A DNA stretch of 64,000 nucleotides, taken from the NCBI GenBank assembly GCA_963742035.1, contig CAVUKH010000002.1, positions 434,001-498,000 of the forward strand, read 5' to 3'. This DNA is from Bog-473 sp963742035 (lineage in GTDB: Bacteria; Actinomycetota; Acidimicrobiia; Acidimicrobiales; RAAP-2). A program made the position numbers and the translations under genes. Shown here one piece after another: positions 1 through 8,294 of this stretch; position 1 is the first letter of the stretch; every line of letters begins with the position of its first letter. The notes under the pieces were generated by a model. That model made no database searches and was not told the origin of the DNA. It worked only from the letters and a program-made list of their open reading frames with translations.

Positions 1-1380
1 GACGATGTCGAGATCCAGGTGCTGGTGCAGTGCCGGCGGGAGCTCATTGAGCGGACCTTCGAGTCGCTGGCCGGCGCCCCGCGGGCCGTGGTCCACTTCT
101 ACAACTCCGTGTCCGAGCTGCAGCGTCGGGTGGTGTTCGGGCTCGACAAGCCGGGCATCATCGACATCGCGGTACAGGCGGCCGAAATGTGCAAGGAGTA
201 CGAGGCCCAGGTGCACGGTACGGACATCCGCTACGAGTACTCGCCGGAGAGCTTCACCGGGACCGAGCCGGAGTTCGCGGTCGAGATCTGCGAAGCGGTG
301 ATGGACGTCATACAGCCGACCGTCGACACGCCCATGATCCTCAACCTGCCGGCCACCGTCGAGATGTACAGCCCGAACGTCTACGCCGACGTGATCGAGT
401 GGTTCGGCCGCACCATCAAGAACCGCGACGCCATTGTGCTCAGCCTGCACCCCCACAACGACCGTGGCACCGCCGTGGCGGCCGCCGAGCTGGCGGTGCT
501 GGCGGGGGCGGACCGCGTCGAGGGCACGTTGTTCGGCAACGGCGAGCGCACCGGCAACGTCGACATCGTCACCCTGGCCATGAACCTGTTCTCGCAGGGC
601 ATCGACCCGGCGCTCGACTTCGGTGACATTGAGAAGGTGCGCCGGGTGGCCGAGTACGCCACTCGTCTGCCCGTCCACCCGCGCCACCCCTATGCGGGCG
701 ACCTGGTGTACACCGCGTTCTCGGGCTCGCACCAGGACGCCATCAAGAAGGGGATGGCCGCCGTCGGGGAGGACTACGACGAGTGGGAGGTGCCGTACCT
801 GCCCATCGACCCCAAGCACACCGGCCGCACCTACGAGGCGATCATTCAGGTGAACAGCCAGTCGGGCAAGGGCGGCGTGGCCTATCTGATGGACACCGAC
901 CACGGTCTCGACCTGCCCCGACGGCTGCAGGTCGAGTTCTCCAAGCGCGTGCAGCAGATCACCGAGGCGAGCGGCACCGTCATTCCTTCGGGCCGGATGC
1001 GCGACGTCTTCGAGGAGATCTATCTGCCCGAGGACGCCGGACTGCGGCTGATCACCAGTGAGGTCTCGACCGGGCACGGACACACCAGCGTCACCGCGCA
1101 GCTGTTGGTCGACGGCCAGCACCAGACGGTGACGGGTCAGGGCAACGGGCCGATCGACGCCCTGGTCTCGGCGCTGAAGTCGGACCTCGGTATTGTGCTG
1201 GAAGTGAAGGACTACTCCGAGCACGCCCTGACCGAGGGCTCGGGCGCGTCGGCGGTGGCGTACGTGGAGTGCGCGGGCGCCGACGGGTCGACCTGGTGGG
1301 GTGTCGGCCGCGACTCGTCCATTCTCGACGCCTCGCTGGGCGCCGTGGTGTCCGCGGCGAACAGGGCCCGCCAAGGGTGA
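1..1380 (+). CDS. leuA: 2-isopropylmalate synthase, C-terminal part
   Basis: Partial gene: 459 residues are visible and the start lies left of the window. The enzyme condenses acetyl-CoA with 2-oxoisovalerate, the first committed step of leucine synthesis. The TIM-barrel metal site is seen in HPHNDRG near visible residue 150 and in FGNGERTGNVD shortly after. The last 110 or so residues (from LRLITSEVSTGHGHTSV) match the allosteric leucine-binding domain of long actinobacterial LeuA. It lies 12-15 kb from leuBCD, so the leucine genes are dispersed here. Its stop overlaps the next gene by 4 nt. Confidence 0.96.
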   Translation, partial: DDVEIQVLVQCRRELIERTFESLAGAPRAVVHFYNSVSELQRRVVFGLDKPGIIDIAVQAAEMCKEYEAQVHGTDIRYEYSPESFTGTEPEFAVEICEAVMDVIQPTVDTPMILNLPATVEMYSPNVYADVIEWFGRTIKNRDAIVLSLHPHNDRGTAVAAAELAVLAGADRVEGTLFGNGERTGNVDIVTLAMNLFSQGIDPALDFGDIEKVRRVAEYATRLPVHPRHPYAGDLVYTAFSGSHQDAIKKGMAAVGEDYDEWEVPYLPIDPKHTGRTYEAIIQVNSQSGKGGVAYLMDTDHGLDLPRRLQVEFSKRVQQITEASGTVIPSGRMRDVFEEIYLPEDAGLRLITSEVSTGHGHTSVTAQLLVDGQHQTVTGQGNGPIDALVSALKSDLGIVLEVKDYSEHALTEGSGASAVAYVECAGADGSTWWGVGRDSSILDASLGAVVSAANRARQG

Positions 1381-1811
1381 TCCGCCCGGCGGTCGAGGCG
1401 GACGTCCCCGAGTTGGTGGCGATGATCCGCGAGCTGGCGGATTTCGAGAACTTGTCCGACCAGGTCTCGATCACCGAGGACGACCTGGCGCGGACGCTTT
1501 TCGGCCCCGAGGCGATGGCCCAGGATTGGGTGGTCGAGGACGGCGGGGTCCTGGTGGGTCACGCCCTGTGGTACCGGACGTTCTCGACCTTCCTGGGCAG
1601 GACGGGCATCTGGCTCGAGGACATCTACGTCCGTCCGGAGCACCGCCGGAAGGGCTACGCCACCCAGCTCCTGACGAAGCTGCGCCAGGAGACCGACGGC
1701 CGCCTCGAATGGGAGGTGCTCGAGTGGAACGTCCCCGCGATGGACTTCTACCAGCGCCTGGGTGCCCACCAGATGGCGGGCTGGACCCGCTACCGCTGGT
1801 TCGAGGGATAA
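1377..1811 (+). CDS. GNAT-family N-acetyltransferase
   Basis: A 144-residue acetyl-CoA-dependent N-acetyltransferase resembling the diamine (spermidine/spermine) acetyltransferase type. The acetyl-CoA pyrophosphate loop is RPEHRRKGYATQLL, preceded by the strand WLEDIYV. The GTG at 1377 is chosen because it opens directly on the fold (VIRPAVEADVPELV) and overlaps the leuA stop in a GTGA, implying translational coupling. A longer reading upstream would run antisense-like through leuA and is not credible. The substrate cannot be told from the sequence. Confidence 0.85.
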   Translation: MIRPAVEADVPELVAMIRELADFENLSDQVSITEDDLARTLFGPEAMAQDWVVEDGGVLVGHALWYRTFSTFLGRTGIWLEDIYVRPEHRRKGYATQLLTKLRQETDGRLEWEVLEWNVPAMDFYQRLGAHQMAGWTRYRWFEG

Positions 1812-1922
1812 CTCCCGCTAATCTGTTGGAGAGATAGAAAGAATCTTCCCCAACTGCTTGACAGATCAGTCGTCCAAGCGTCACTCTGGCTGTGGGAAGA
1901 GTGAGTTATGGAAGGAGCACCA

Positions 1923-2333
1923 ATGCGTTTGCTCAAGGACGATCTGCACGAATTGGATCTGTTTTCCGAGGCCAGCCGGTCGGAGCTCACGGTCATCGCC
2001 CGCCAGCTGACGAGGCTGAAGGTCAAGGCCGGGCGGGTGCTCGTCCGTGAGGGCGGCATCGGCAACGAGTTCATGATCATGGTCAGCGGCATGGCCGAGG
2101 TGACCCAGGGTGGCCGCAGCATCGCCACGCTCGGCCGCGGCGACCTGGTGGGCGAGATGGCGCTCCAGCAGCCCTTCGGCTCGGGTCGGCGCAACGCCAC
2201 GGTGACTGCGGTGACCGACTGTGAGATCTATGCCGGCTCAGCCGGCGAGTTCCGCCGCATTCTCGAGGCCGCCCCGTCGGTGGCGGAGAAGGTGCGGCAG
2301 ACGATCGAGTCGAGGACGCTGGTCGCGGCCTGA
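1923..2333 (+). CDS. cyclic nucleotide-binding domain protein
   Basis: A 136-residue stand-alone cNMP-binding (CRP-type) beta-barrel with no DNA-binding domain. LKVKAGRVLVREGGIGNEFM and the stretch GRGDLVGEMAL followed by RRNATVTAVTDCEIY match the nucleotide-binding and phosphate-cassette region. The ATG at 1923 is preferred to the ATG at 1908 because GGAAGGAG lies 6-7 nt before it. A single-domain protein of this kind probably acts by partner binding or as a sensor; no partner is visible next to it. Confidence 0.8.
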   Translation: MRLLKDDLHELDLFSEASRSELTVIARQLTRLKVKAGRVLVREGGIGNEFMIMVSGMAEVTQGGRSIATLGRGDLVGEMALQQPFGSGRRNATVTAVTDCEIYAGSAGEFRRILEAAPSVAEKVRQTIESRTLVAA

Positions 2334-2417
2334 ATGATCCCATGACGGTGGGGCCCGCTGGCCTCGCCGTCGCCGTGTTCCCGGCGTCCTCCTGGTCCCG
2401 GCGGCCGCTTGCCAGTT

Positions 2418-2452
2418 GGTAACCATTCTGTTACGGTAACGATCGTGTTACC
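2418..2452. promoter_or_regulatory. candidate ArsR operator, 17-bp phased half-sites
   Basis: A perfect palindrome GTTAC-G-GTAAC (2430-2440) is flanked by GGTAAC (2418-2423) and GTTACC (2447-2452). Equivalent half-sites recur exactly 17 bp apart. The array lies 37-71 bp before the ArsR gene and resembles the array before the second ArsR gene at 10868. Autoregulation is inferred. Confidence 0.6.
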
Positions 2453-2488
2453 TGAGTTCGTCGTGCCGATCATCTGATCGCTGAGCCG

Positions 2489-2818
2489 ATGCCCATGCCG
2501 ACGCCGAGCGCCGACCCCTTCGACGCCCTGGGCGACCCGACACGCCGTGAGATCCTGCGGCTGCTGAGTGAGGGCGACAAGCCGGTCCACGAGATCGCCT
2601 CCTCGCTCCCGATCAGTCGTCCCGCGGTCTCGCGCCACCTGCGCCTGTTGAAGGATGCCGGGCTGGTGGCCGAGCGCGCCGAGGGAAACCGGCGGATCTA
2701 CCACCTGCAGGGCGGGGGAGTGCAGGCGGTGCGGGACTACCTCGAAGGCGTGTGGGGTGTTGCAGCGGCGCGGTTCCGCCTGCTCGCCGAGAACACCACG
2801 CCGCCCCCGAAGCCGTGA
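2489..2818 (+). CDS. ArsR-family transcriptional repressor
   Basis: A 109-residue winged-helix regulator. The opening DPFDALGDPTRREILRLL and the recognition helix region ISRPAVSRHLRLLKDAGLV are typical of the ArsR subgroup that is co-transcribed with SRPBCC proteins. No metal-binding Cys pair is present, so it is probably not a metal sensor. The stop overlaps the GTG of the following SRPBCC gene (GTGA), giving a translationally coupled pair. A phased palindromic array upstream is its likely operator. A paralogous pair lies at 10896-11710. Confidence 0.9.
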   Translation: MPMPTPSADPFDALGDPTRREILRLLSEGDKPVHEIASSLPISRPAVSRHLRLLKDAGLVAERAEGNRRIYHLQGGGVQAVRDYLEGVWGVAAARFRLLAENTTPPPKP

Positions 2819-3258
2819 GGGCCCCCTTGCGCATCAGTATTGACGTCGACTGTCCGCCGGAGCACGCATTCAGTGTCTGGACGTCGAGGATCGGGAGCTG
2901 GTGGCCACGTGACCACACCGTCAGCGGCGACCCCGAAGAGGTCGTGCTCGAGACCGGCCGCGGCGGGCGGATCTATGAGCGCACCTCTGGGGGCGAGCGA
3001 CACGAATGGGGCGAGGTCACCGTCTGGGAGCCCCCCCGTCGACTGTCGTACCTGTGGCACATCGGCCGCACCCGTGAGACTGCGACCGAGGTCGACATCA
3101 CCTTCGTTGGTGAGAGTCCGACGCGCACGCGGGTCGAGATCGAGCACAGCGGCTGGGAGGTCCTCGGGGACGAGGCCGACGCGTGGCGGGACAAGAACCG
3201 CGCTGGTTGGGACGCGCTGTTGCCGTACTTCGCGGCGGCCGTGCAGGAAGGGGAATGA
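2815..3258 (+). CDS. SRPBCC (AHA1/START-like) domain protein
   Basis: A 147-residue START-like ligand-binding fold (LRISIDVDCPPEHAFSVWTS at the N-terminus, then a WWPRDH motif and the RLSYLWHI strand). Members beside ArsR repressors are thought to bind small hydrophobic ligands or detoxify them; the ligand is unknown. The GTG at 2815 overlaps the ArsR stop and starts right at the fold, so the longer upstream reading is rejected. It shares the order and the WWPxDH motif with the second pair at 11219. Confidence 0.82.
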   Translation: MRAPLRISIDVDCPPEHAFSVWTSRIGSWWPRDHTVSGDPEEVVLETGRGGRIYERTSGGERHEWGEVTVWEPPRRLSYLWHIGRTRETATEVDITFVGESPTRTRVEIEHSGWEVLGDEADAWRDKNRAGWDALLPYFAAAVQEGE

Positions 3259-3261
3259 GCG

Positions 3262-3663
3262 ATGGCGACGGGCAGCAAAGAGGATCCCTGGGTGTTGAAG
3301 ACCCCGCCGGGGACCTCGGAATACACGATCTACGAGGACAAACAGGCCGAGCCGCCTCTGCTGGTCTGCCAGGTGGGTTCGACCAAGCTCACCTACGACC
3401 TGCGGGCGATCCACGACCTGCACCGATGGTTGTCCGAGCAGGGCGACTGGGTTCCACTCGGCGCGGCCGACGAGAAGAAGGCGGCGGTGGACGGGACGGT
3501 GGAGGCGTGGGGACGCTCTGCGGACAACCCGGTCGGCGGCTGGTATGGCCAGCGTAAGGGCTACCGGGGCCGTTTCGGCATGTACCTCCCGCCACTCCTG
3601 GAGGAGCTGGGCCTGGCGGAGGTCACCCACGAGGCGCGCAACAACCGCATGCGCGCGCTGTGA
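3262..3663 (+). CDS. conserved hypothetical protein
   Basis: A 133-residue soluble protein I cannot assign to a function. It looks well conserved in style: an acidic/polar start (MATGSKEDPWVLKTPPGTSE), a central QVGSTKLTYDLRAIHDLHRWL, and a Gly/Tyr-rich segment NPVGGWYGQRKGYRGRFGMY. It begins 3 nt after the SRPBCC stop, so it is probably the third gene of the arsR-SRPBCC operon. No membrane segment or signal peptide is seen. Confidence 0.75.
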   Translation: MATGSKEDPWVLKTPPGTSEYTIYEDKQAEPPLLVCQVGSTKLTYDLRAIHDLHRWLSEQGDWVPLGAADEKKAAVDGTVEAWGRSADNPVGGWYGQRKGYRGRFGMYLPPLLEELGLAEVTHEARNNRMRAL

Positions 3664-3692
3664 TCACGAGGAGAGAGAAGAGGAGCAGCACG

Positions 3693-3998
3693 ATGGCGAC
3701 CACGACGAGAGTGATCCGTTACCGCACGAAGCCCGAGCGGGCCGACGAGAACGAGCGACTGATCCGCGACGTCTATGCCGAACTGGCCGAAGAGGACCCC
3801 GAGGGACTGCAGTACGCGACGTTCCGACTTGAGGACGGCGTGAGCTTCGTCCACGTTGCCGTCACCGATGACGAGAACAATCCCCTCGCGTCGTCCCCGG
3901 CTTTTGCAGCCTTCCAGGCCGACATCGGCGAGCGCCTCGCCGAGGGCCCGAACCCGGCCGTGGCCACCGTCGTCGGGAACTTCGGACTGCTGACGTAG
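3693..3998 (+). CDS. dimeric alpha/beta-barrel (ABM-like) protein
   Basis: A 101-residue protein with the look of the antibiotic-biosynthesis-monooxygenase/stress-responsive dimeric barrel family: VIRYRTKPERADENERLIRDV then LQYATFRLEDGVSFVHVAV. The ATG at 3693 is chosen because it follows a GGAG-rich stretch and opens on the first beta strand. Substrate unknown. It sits 29 nt after the preceding gene, so it may be the last gene of the arsR operon. Confidence 0.7.
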   Translation: MATTTRVIRYRTKPERADENERLIRDVYAELAEEDPEGLQYATFRLEDGVSFVHVAVTDDENNPLASSPAFAAFQADIGERLAEGPNPAVATVVGNFGLLT

Positions 3999-4156
3999 CG
4001 CGGGCCGTTTCTCGGTGGGAGCGTCCTGCAACCGACGGAGTGCGTGCGCCGGGCCGCGCGACGGTCATCGAAACTCCCGAGGATCCGACTCCGGGCGCTT
4101 GCACCGCTCGATCGTGAACGGTAGGCAGGAGGTTCGCGTGAATCGAGGAGAACCCC

Positions 4157-5341
4157 GTGGCGCACCCGAGGAAACCATGGAACGGGAGAGTGGCCGGAGT
4201 CGCGATTGGCCTCGCTGCCGGTGCGAGCCTCTGCGCAATCGGACCCTCGCCTGATCCGGCCGCGGACGCGGCTGCGGTTGCGACCCAGGGAAATGTCTCG
4301 ATCAGCCCTTCCTGCTACACCTTGGGGTCCGGGTCGATCCTGGCCGTACTGACCTCATCCCTTGGACCGGTCCAAGGGGTGTCCGGCAGCCTGTCGGCCT
4401 GGGTGCAGGGCCCACCACCGGGAAGTTCCAGCTCCTATGGGGGACAGGTCTCCATGACCCAACCCACGGCGGCTCTGGTCCACGTCTACCCCGGCACCTA
4501 CAACGTACAGCTCTCGGCGCAGGACGCTCAGGGGACCAGCTTCACCTTCAGTGGGACGGTCGTCATCCCGGCCTGTGACGACGACGTCGTCGGCATCGTG
4601 CCCGAGCCCGATCCGGACGCCGGCTATGCGACCTACACCGATGCTGCGGCCGTGTTGGCCGATGGGGCGAACCAGGCTGCCGACGAACCGAGTCTCCTGA
4701 CCACGGTTCCCCACGCGCCCATCGTCGGCATGGCAGTCCTCTCGAGCCCGGAGAGCGGGGGCTCGTACTACTTCGCCGCCGCCGATGGAGGGGTCTTCGC
4801 GGTCGATGCGCCTTTCTACGGGTCCGCGGCTGGACTCGGTTTGGCTGCTCCCGTCGTGGCAATGGCTCTCACCCCCGATCACGGCGGCTACTGGCTCGTC
4901 GGCGCGGACGGAGGGGTGTTCGCCTTCGGTGACGCCGGTTACCACGGGTCGATGGCAGGGCAACCTCTCAATCAACCCATCGTTGGTATGGCGGTCGATC
5001 AAGCGACCGGCGGGTACTGGCTCGTCAGCCAGGACGGCGGTGTCTTTGCCTTTGACGCACCCTTCTATGGTGCCGCCGCTTTCCTCCAACTGGACAGTCC
5101 GGTGGTCGGTATGGAAAGCGACCCGAACGGGACGGGCTACCGCTTGGTCGCCTCGGACGGGGGTGTCTTCAGCTACAACGAGCCCTTCGACGGATCGATG
5201 GCAGGTCAGCCCCTCGCAGAGCCCGTGGTCGGGATTGCCGAAGACACGGCGACCGGTGGCTACTGGATCGCCGGCAGCGATGGGAGCGTGTTCGCCTTCG
5301 ACGCGCCCTTTTACGGTGTGAAGGGCAATTCCGCCTCCTGA
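4157..5341 (+). CDS. secreted repeat protein with GGYW/DGGVFAF repeats
   Basis: A 394-residue exported protein. The GTG at 4157 has GAGGAG 6-7 nt upstream. Residues 1-40 form a signal peptide (basic start, then a hydrophobic run around GVAIGLAAGASLCAI, then an Ala-rich cleavage area). Residues 45-140 look like an Ig-like beta domain. From about residue 185 there are five repeats of about 42 residues with the pattern P[IV]VGMA...GGYW.V..DGGVFAFDAPFYG, probably blades of a beta-propeller. Similar repeats are common in secreted proteins of Acidimicrobiia as I recall. The function is unknown; surface binding is a guess. Confidence 0.75.
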   Translation: MAHPRKPWNGRVAGVAIGLAAGASLCAIGPSPDPAADAAAVATQGNVSISPSCYTLGSGSILAVLTSSLGPVQGVSGSLSAWVQGPPPGSSSSYGGQVSMTQPTAALVHVYPGTYNVQLSAQDAQGTSFTFSGTVVIPACDDDVVGIVPEPDPDAGYATYTDAAAVLADGANQAADEPSLLTTVPHAPIVGMAVLSSPESGGSYYFAAADGGVFAVDAPFYGSAAGLGLAAPVVAMALTPDHGGYWLVGADGGVFAFGDAGYHGSMAGQPLNQPIVGMAVDQATGGYWLVSQDGGVFAFDAPFYGAAAFLQLDSPVVGMESDPNGTGYRLVASDGGVFSYNEPFDGSMAGQPLAEPVVGIAEDTATGGYWIAGSDGSVFAFDAPFYGVKGNSAS

Positions 5342-5363
5342 TCGGAGTGTCGGCCCGAGAGGC

Positions 5364-5373
5364 GGTGATCACC
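5364..5373. terminator. palindrome between convergent genes
   Basis: The perfect palindrome GGTGATCACC lies between the stops of two convergent genes and overlaps the methyltransferase stop. A TTTT run follows on the plus strand at 5381. It may act as a weak terminator for the plus-strand gene; the stem is short. Confidence 0.3.
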
Positions 5374-6193
5374 CCTCGCCTTTTGTGCACCGGGCACGCC
5401 AGGCCTCGGCCTGGAACGCCACGTCGACGGTCACCTCACCCTCGACGCCGAGGAGTTCGCGCAGAATGCGTCGGGCCTCACCGAGAAGTCGTCGTCGAGC
5501 CTGCTCGGGCATGACGATGACCCAGCTGAAGGTCCCGAGGAGTCCGATGAGATCATCGGCGTTGAGCGCAACGTCCCACGTGACCCTTCGGCGCTCGGGT
5601 TGCTCGAAGGGGACCCCCTCGGGGATCACGAGGCCGATCGCGGGTCGGTTGCCGTCGCCCTGTATGAGCGCGGCGAATTCGTCTTCGGCGAGACCCTGAT
5701 CCGACCTGCCACCCGCATCACTCGGGTCTCGGGATCCTCGGGCGAGAAGCTCCCTGGCCTCGAGCAGCAAGGGGCCATCGGGATCCGGTCCGGCCCAGAC
5801 CGCACCGAGCCTGCCGTCCGGGGCGAGCACCCGTGCCACCTCACGGAGGGTCGGAATCGGATCCATCCAGTGCCATGACGCCGAGGCCAACACCGCGTCA
5901 GCCGAATCATCCGGAAGTGGGATGGTGTCGCCCCGGCCGGCCACCGCCCGGGCACCGGAAACCGAGGCGGCCAATGTCGCGCGCATGCGTTCGTCCGGTT
6001 CGACGGCGACCACGACCTCGGCCCGCGGCACCAGCAGTCTGGTCAGGGCGCCCGTGCCTGCCCCCAGGTCGACGACGGTCCTCACACGGTCCGGCAGCAT
6101 CCAGTCGACCAGCCCGGCCGGCGGGCCGGGGCGATACCGCTCGTAGGCCGAGGCGATCGAACCGAAACTCTGCGATCGGGTGCCTTCGGTCAT
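5369..6193 (-). CDS. class I SAM-dependent methyltransferase
   Basis: A 274-residue methyltransferase. The SAM-binding motif I is VVDLGAGTGALTRLL (about residue 40), with the acidic end of motif II in VVAVEPDERM and a motif III-like region DAVLASASWHWMDP, close to the UbiE/YcgJ type. The ATG at 6193 has AGGAG upstream on the minus strand. It is transcribed away from a MarR gene, and the 93-bp gap carries two MarR-type palindromes, so it is probably repressed by that MarR. A much longer open frame upstream is antisense to the MarR gene and is rejected. Confidence 0.85.
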   Translation of the reverse strand: MTEGTRSQSFGSIASAYERYRPGPPAGLVDWMLPDRVRTVVDLGAGTGALTRLLVPRAEVVVAVEPDERMRATLAASVSGARAVAGRGDTIPLPDDSADAVLASASWHWMDPIPTLREVARVLAPDGRLGAVWAGPDPDGPLLLEARELLARGSRDPSDAGGRSDQGLAEDEFAALIQGDGNRPAIGLVIPEGVPFEQPERRRVTWDVALNADDLIGLLGTFSWVIVMPEQARRRLLGEARRILRELLGVEGEVTVDVAFQAEAWRARCTKGEG

Positions 6194-6202
6194 CCGTGCT
6201 CC

Positions 6203-6220
6203 TATCTTGAGGTCAAGAGA
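6203..6220. promoter_or_regulatory. MarR-type operator, site 1
   Basis: TCTTGA-GG-TCAAGA (6205-6218) is a perfect 6+2+6 palindrome 12 bp before the methyltransferase start. A second copy with the same arms lies 34 bp away. Confidence 0.7.
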
Positions 6221-6237
6221 AGTATCGACCTCCTTTC

Positions 6238-6254
6238 CTCTTGATGTCAAGATA
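6238..6254. promoter_or_regulatory. MarR-type operator, site 2
   Basis: TCTTGA-TG-TCAAGA (6239-6252), identical arms to site 1, centre-to-centre distance 34 bp, 35 bp before the marR start. The pair suggests two repressor dimers on one face of the helix controlling both divergent genes. Confidence 0.7.
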
Positions 6255-6286
6255 GATTGGACGGTGAGCTGGCAGGGAGCGGGAGG

Positions 6287-6775
6287 ATGGAAGACGAAGT
6301 CGACCGTTTGGTGCGTGGGTGGCACAACGCGCTGCCCCACGTCGACGTCAGCCCCCTCGAGGTGCTGTCCCGCGTGTCCCGACTGGCCCGCCATCTCGAT
6401 CGCCAGCGCAGCGTGATCTTCGCCCGTCACGACCTCGAGACGTGGAGCTTCGACGTGCTCGCCGCACTTCGGCGCTCCGAGCCGCCGCACCATCTGTCGC
6501 CCGGGCAGTTGTTGGCCCAGACATTGGTGACATCGGGCACCATGACGAACAGGCTGGATCGCCTGGAGGATCGCGGCCTGCTCCGTCGCCGTCCGGATCC
6601 CGTTGACGCCCGATCGGTGCGGATCTCTCTCACCTCCGCCGGGAGGCGGCAGGTGGACGCCGCACTGTCCGATCTCGTGGAGCGCGAGGACGCGATCCTC
6701 GGCACACTCGACCAGGGCGAAAGGCAGACGCTGTCCGCCCTCTTGCGCCAAGTGGTGGCGCCCTTCGACGGGTGA
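6287..6775 (+). CDS. MarR-family transcriptional regulator
   Basis: A 162-residue winged-helix regulator. SPGQLLAQTLVTSGTMTNRL is the recognition helix region, and RRRPDPVDARSVRISLTSAG is the typical MarR wing. The ATG at 6287 (MEDEVDRLVRG) is preferred to 6257 because GGGAGCGGGAGG precedes it. The divergent neighbour is a methyltransferase, and twin palindromes in the gap are the likely operators, so it probably represses itself and the methyltransferase. The ligand is unknown. Confidence 0.9.
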   Translation: MEDEVDRLVRGWHNALPHVDVSPLEVLSRVSRLARHLDRQRSVIFARHDLETWSFDVLAALRRSEPPHHLSPGQLLAQTLVTSGTMTNRLDRLEDRGLLRRRPDPVDARSVRISLTSAGRRQVDAALSDLVEREDAILGTLDQGERQTLSALLRQVVAPFDG

Positions 6776-6830
6776 CCGTCGGGGGTCGTGAGTTGACGTC
6801 CCGCGATCGTCGGCGGTGAGAACCCTTCGC

Positions 6831-8282
6831 TCAGGCTCGAGCGGCGGCGTGGCCGCCGGCCCGCCGGCCGAAGAAGGAACCGTCTCCGAGGCTGATGCCG
6901 CTGGCGTAGTGGCTGGCCGCGAGGCTGGCGGCGGTTCGTCCCGCTGCGTAGAGACCCGGGATGCCCCGACCGGAGCCGTCCAGAGCGGCTCCGTCGGAAT
7001 CGGTGAGGAGGCCACCCAGGGTGAACGTGGCGTAAATGGCGCCATGATCAACGCGGAGGTCGATGGCACCGATGCCGCTGGCCGGCGGCACACCGATGGG
7101 CTGTAGGTAGGGCGCGCGCTTGTGAAACTGGGGGTCGCCGCCGCGGGTCGCCGCCTCGTTGTAGTCGCGCACGGTGCGGGCCAGAGCTTCTGGTGGCACG
7201 CCGAGGTCGACGGCGAGCTCCTCAGGGGTCGCCGCGGCGAAGGCGACGCGCAGGCCCAACATATTGGGCTCGTGAATCACATCGTCCGTGATCATGTAGA
7301 CGAACCCTTCCTGATCGCGAAGGGCGTGCAGTCCGATGCGCCCGGTGTAGGCGTCCTCGTTGATGAATCGTTCGCCGTGGCGATTCACCAGAATCCCCCG
7401 GGCCAGCCGGTGCGGTGGCCCGAGGGGGAGCGCGCACTCGAAGGCGTCGAGCCTTCTGGTCGCGGCTCCGGCGCCGACACCCATACGGATCCCACGGCCG
7501 TCGTCAGCCGGCGTGCCGATGCGCCAGGCCGGATCGGGCACGTGGGCCAACGGGCAGAGTTCCGCCACCATCGCCTCGTTGTGGATGAAACCCCCGCTGG
7601 CCAGGACGACCCCGCCCCGGGCCCGAATCGTGTGCGTACCGTCGTCGGACTGGACTCGCACTCCGACGACCTCCCCGCTGTCGACGACCAGCGTCTCGGC
7701 CCGGGCGTCCACCATGACGCGGGCTGCACTCGTCGAGACCGCGGCGCCCAGGCGTTGCATGAGGAAACCACCGGCCGAATCGATGTACTGGGGCTTGTGT
7801 CCCCGTGGAACCGGGACTGCAATTTCGTCGTAGGGATAGGTGTCCTCGCCTCCGCTGAAGAGCAGCCCGGCGTCATCGGCCGATTCGCGGTTGGGCTCGT
7901 CGCAGAATGCTGCTCGGAACGGCACGCCCACGGAGACCAGCCAGTCGAAGTGGTCCGTCGACCCCTCGCAGTAGGCGTCGACGCGGTCGTCGTCGACCCC
8001 GGGTCCGAGCGCGGCCCGGAGGAACGCGACCATGTTCTCCGGGGAGTCCGTAAAGCCGCAATCGCGCTGGAGCGCCGTGCCGCCTCCCAGGTAGACCAGT
8101 CCACCGGAATTGGCCGACGTCCCGCCGGGGGTCACGCCACGTTCCACGGCCAACACGTCCGCACCAGCCTGTCGCGCCGACACAACCGCCGACGAACCCG
8201 CCACGCCGAGGCCGACCACGACCACGTCGAAGGTCTCGTCGAAGCGAACGTCACTGATTCCGAGCGCGGGGATGGACTCCAT
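6831..8282 (-). CDS. FAD-binding dehydrogenase, KstD/fumarate-reductase type
   Basis: A 483-residue flavoprotein of the FAD_binding_2 family. The Rossmann motif is DVVVVGLGVAGSSA at about residue 19, followed by TPGGTSANSGG. The C-terminal FAD motif is GIPGLYAAGRTAASL and SHYASGISLGDGSFFG, which resembles the C-terminal region of 3-ketosteroid Delta1-dehydrogenases, where a Tyr near a Gly is catalytic. Substrate assignment to a steroid is inference. A CAGAAT hexamer 6 nt before the ATG suggests a leaderless transcript. Confidence 0.82.
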   Translation of the reverse strand: MESIPALGISDVRFDETFDVVVVGLGVAGSSAVVSARQAGADVLAVERGVTPGGTSANSGGLVYLGGGTALQRDCGFTDSPENMVAFLRAALGPGVDDDRVDAYCEGSTDHFDWLVSVGVPFRAAFCDEPNRESADDAGLLFSGGEDTYPYDEIAVPVPRGHKPQYIDSAGGFLMQRLGAAVSTSAARVMVDARAETLVVDSGEVVGVRVQSDDGTHTIRARGGVVLASGGFIHNEAMVAELCPLAHVPDPAWRIGTPADDGRGIRMGVGAGAATRRLDAFECALPLGPPHRLARGILVNRHGERFINEDAYTGRIGLHALRDQEGFVYMITDDVIHEPNMLGLRVAFAAATPEELAVDLGVPPEALARTVRDYNEAATRGGDPQFHKRAPYLQPIGVPPASGIGAIDLRVDHGAIYATFTLGGLLTDSDGAALDGSGRGIPGLYAAGRTAASLAASHYASGISLGDGSFFGRRAGGHAAARA

Positions 8283-8288
8283 GTCGGC

Positions 8289-8294
8289 ATTCTG
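8289..8294 (-). promoter_or_regulatory. -10-like hexamer CAGAAT (leaderless)
   Basis: CAGAAT on the minus strand ends 6 nt before the ATG at 8282 of the FAD-dependent dehydrogenase, placing the expected transcription start on the start codon. Confidence 0.4.

Noticed and set aside
1091..1769. Minus-strand ORFs over leuA and the GNAT gene
   Set aside because: High-GC antisense frames without family features; the plus-strand genes are certain.
5369..7093. 574-codon open frame on the minus strand
   Set aside because: Only the 5369-6193 part codes for a recognisable protein; the rest is antisense to marR and crosses its operators.
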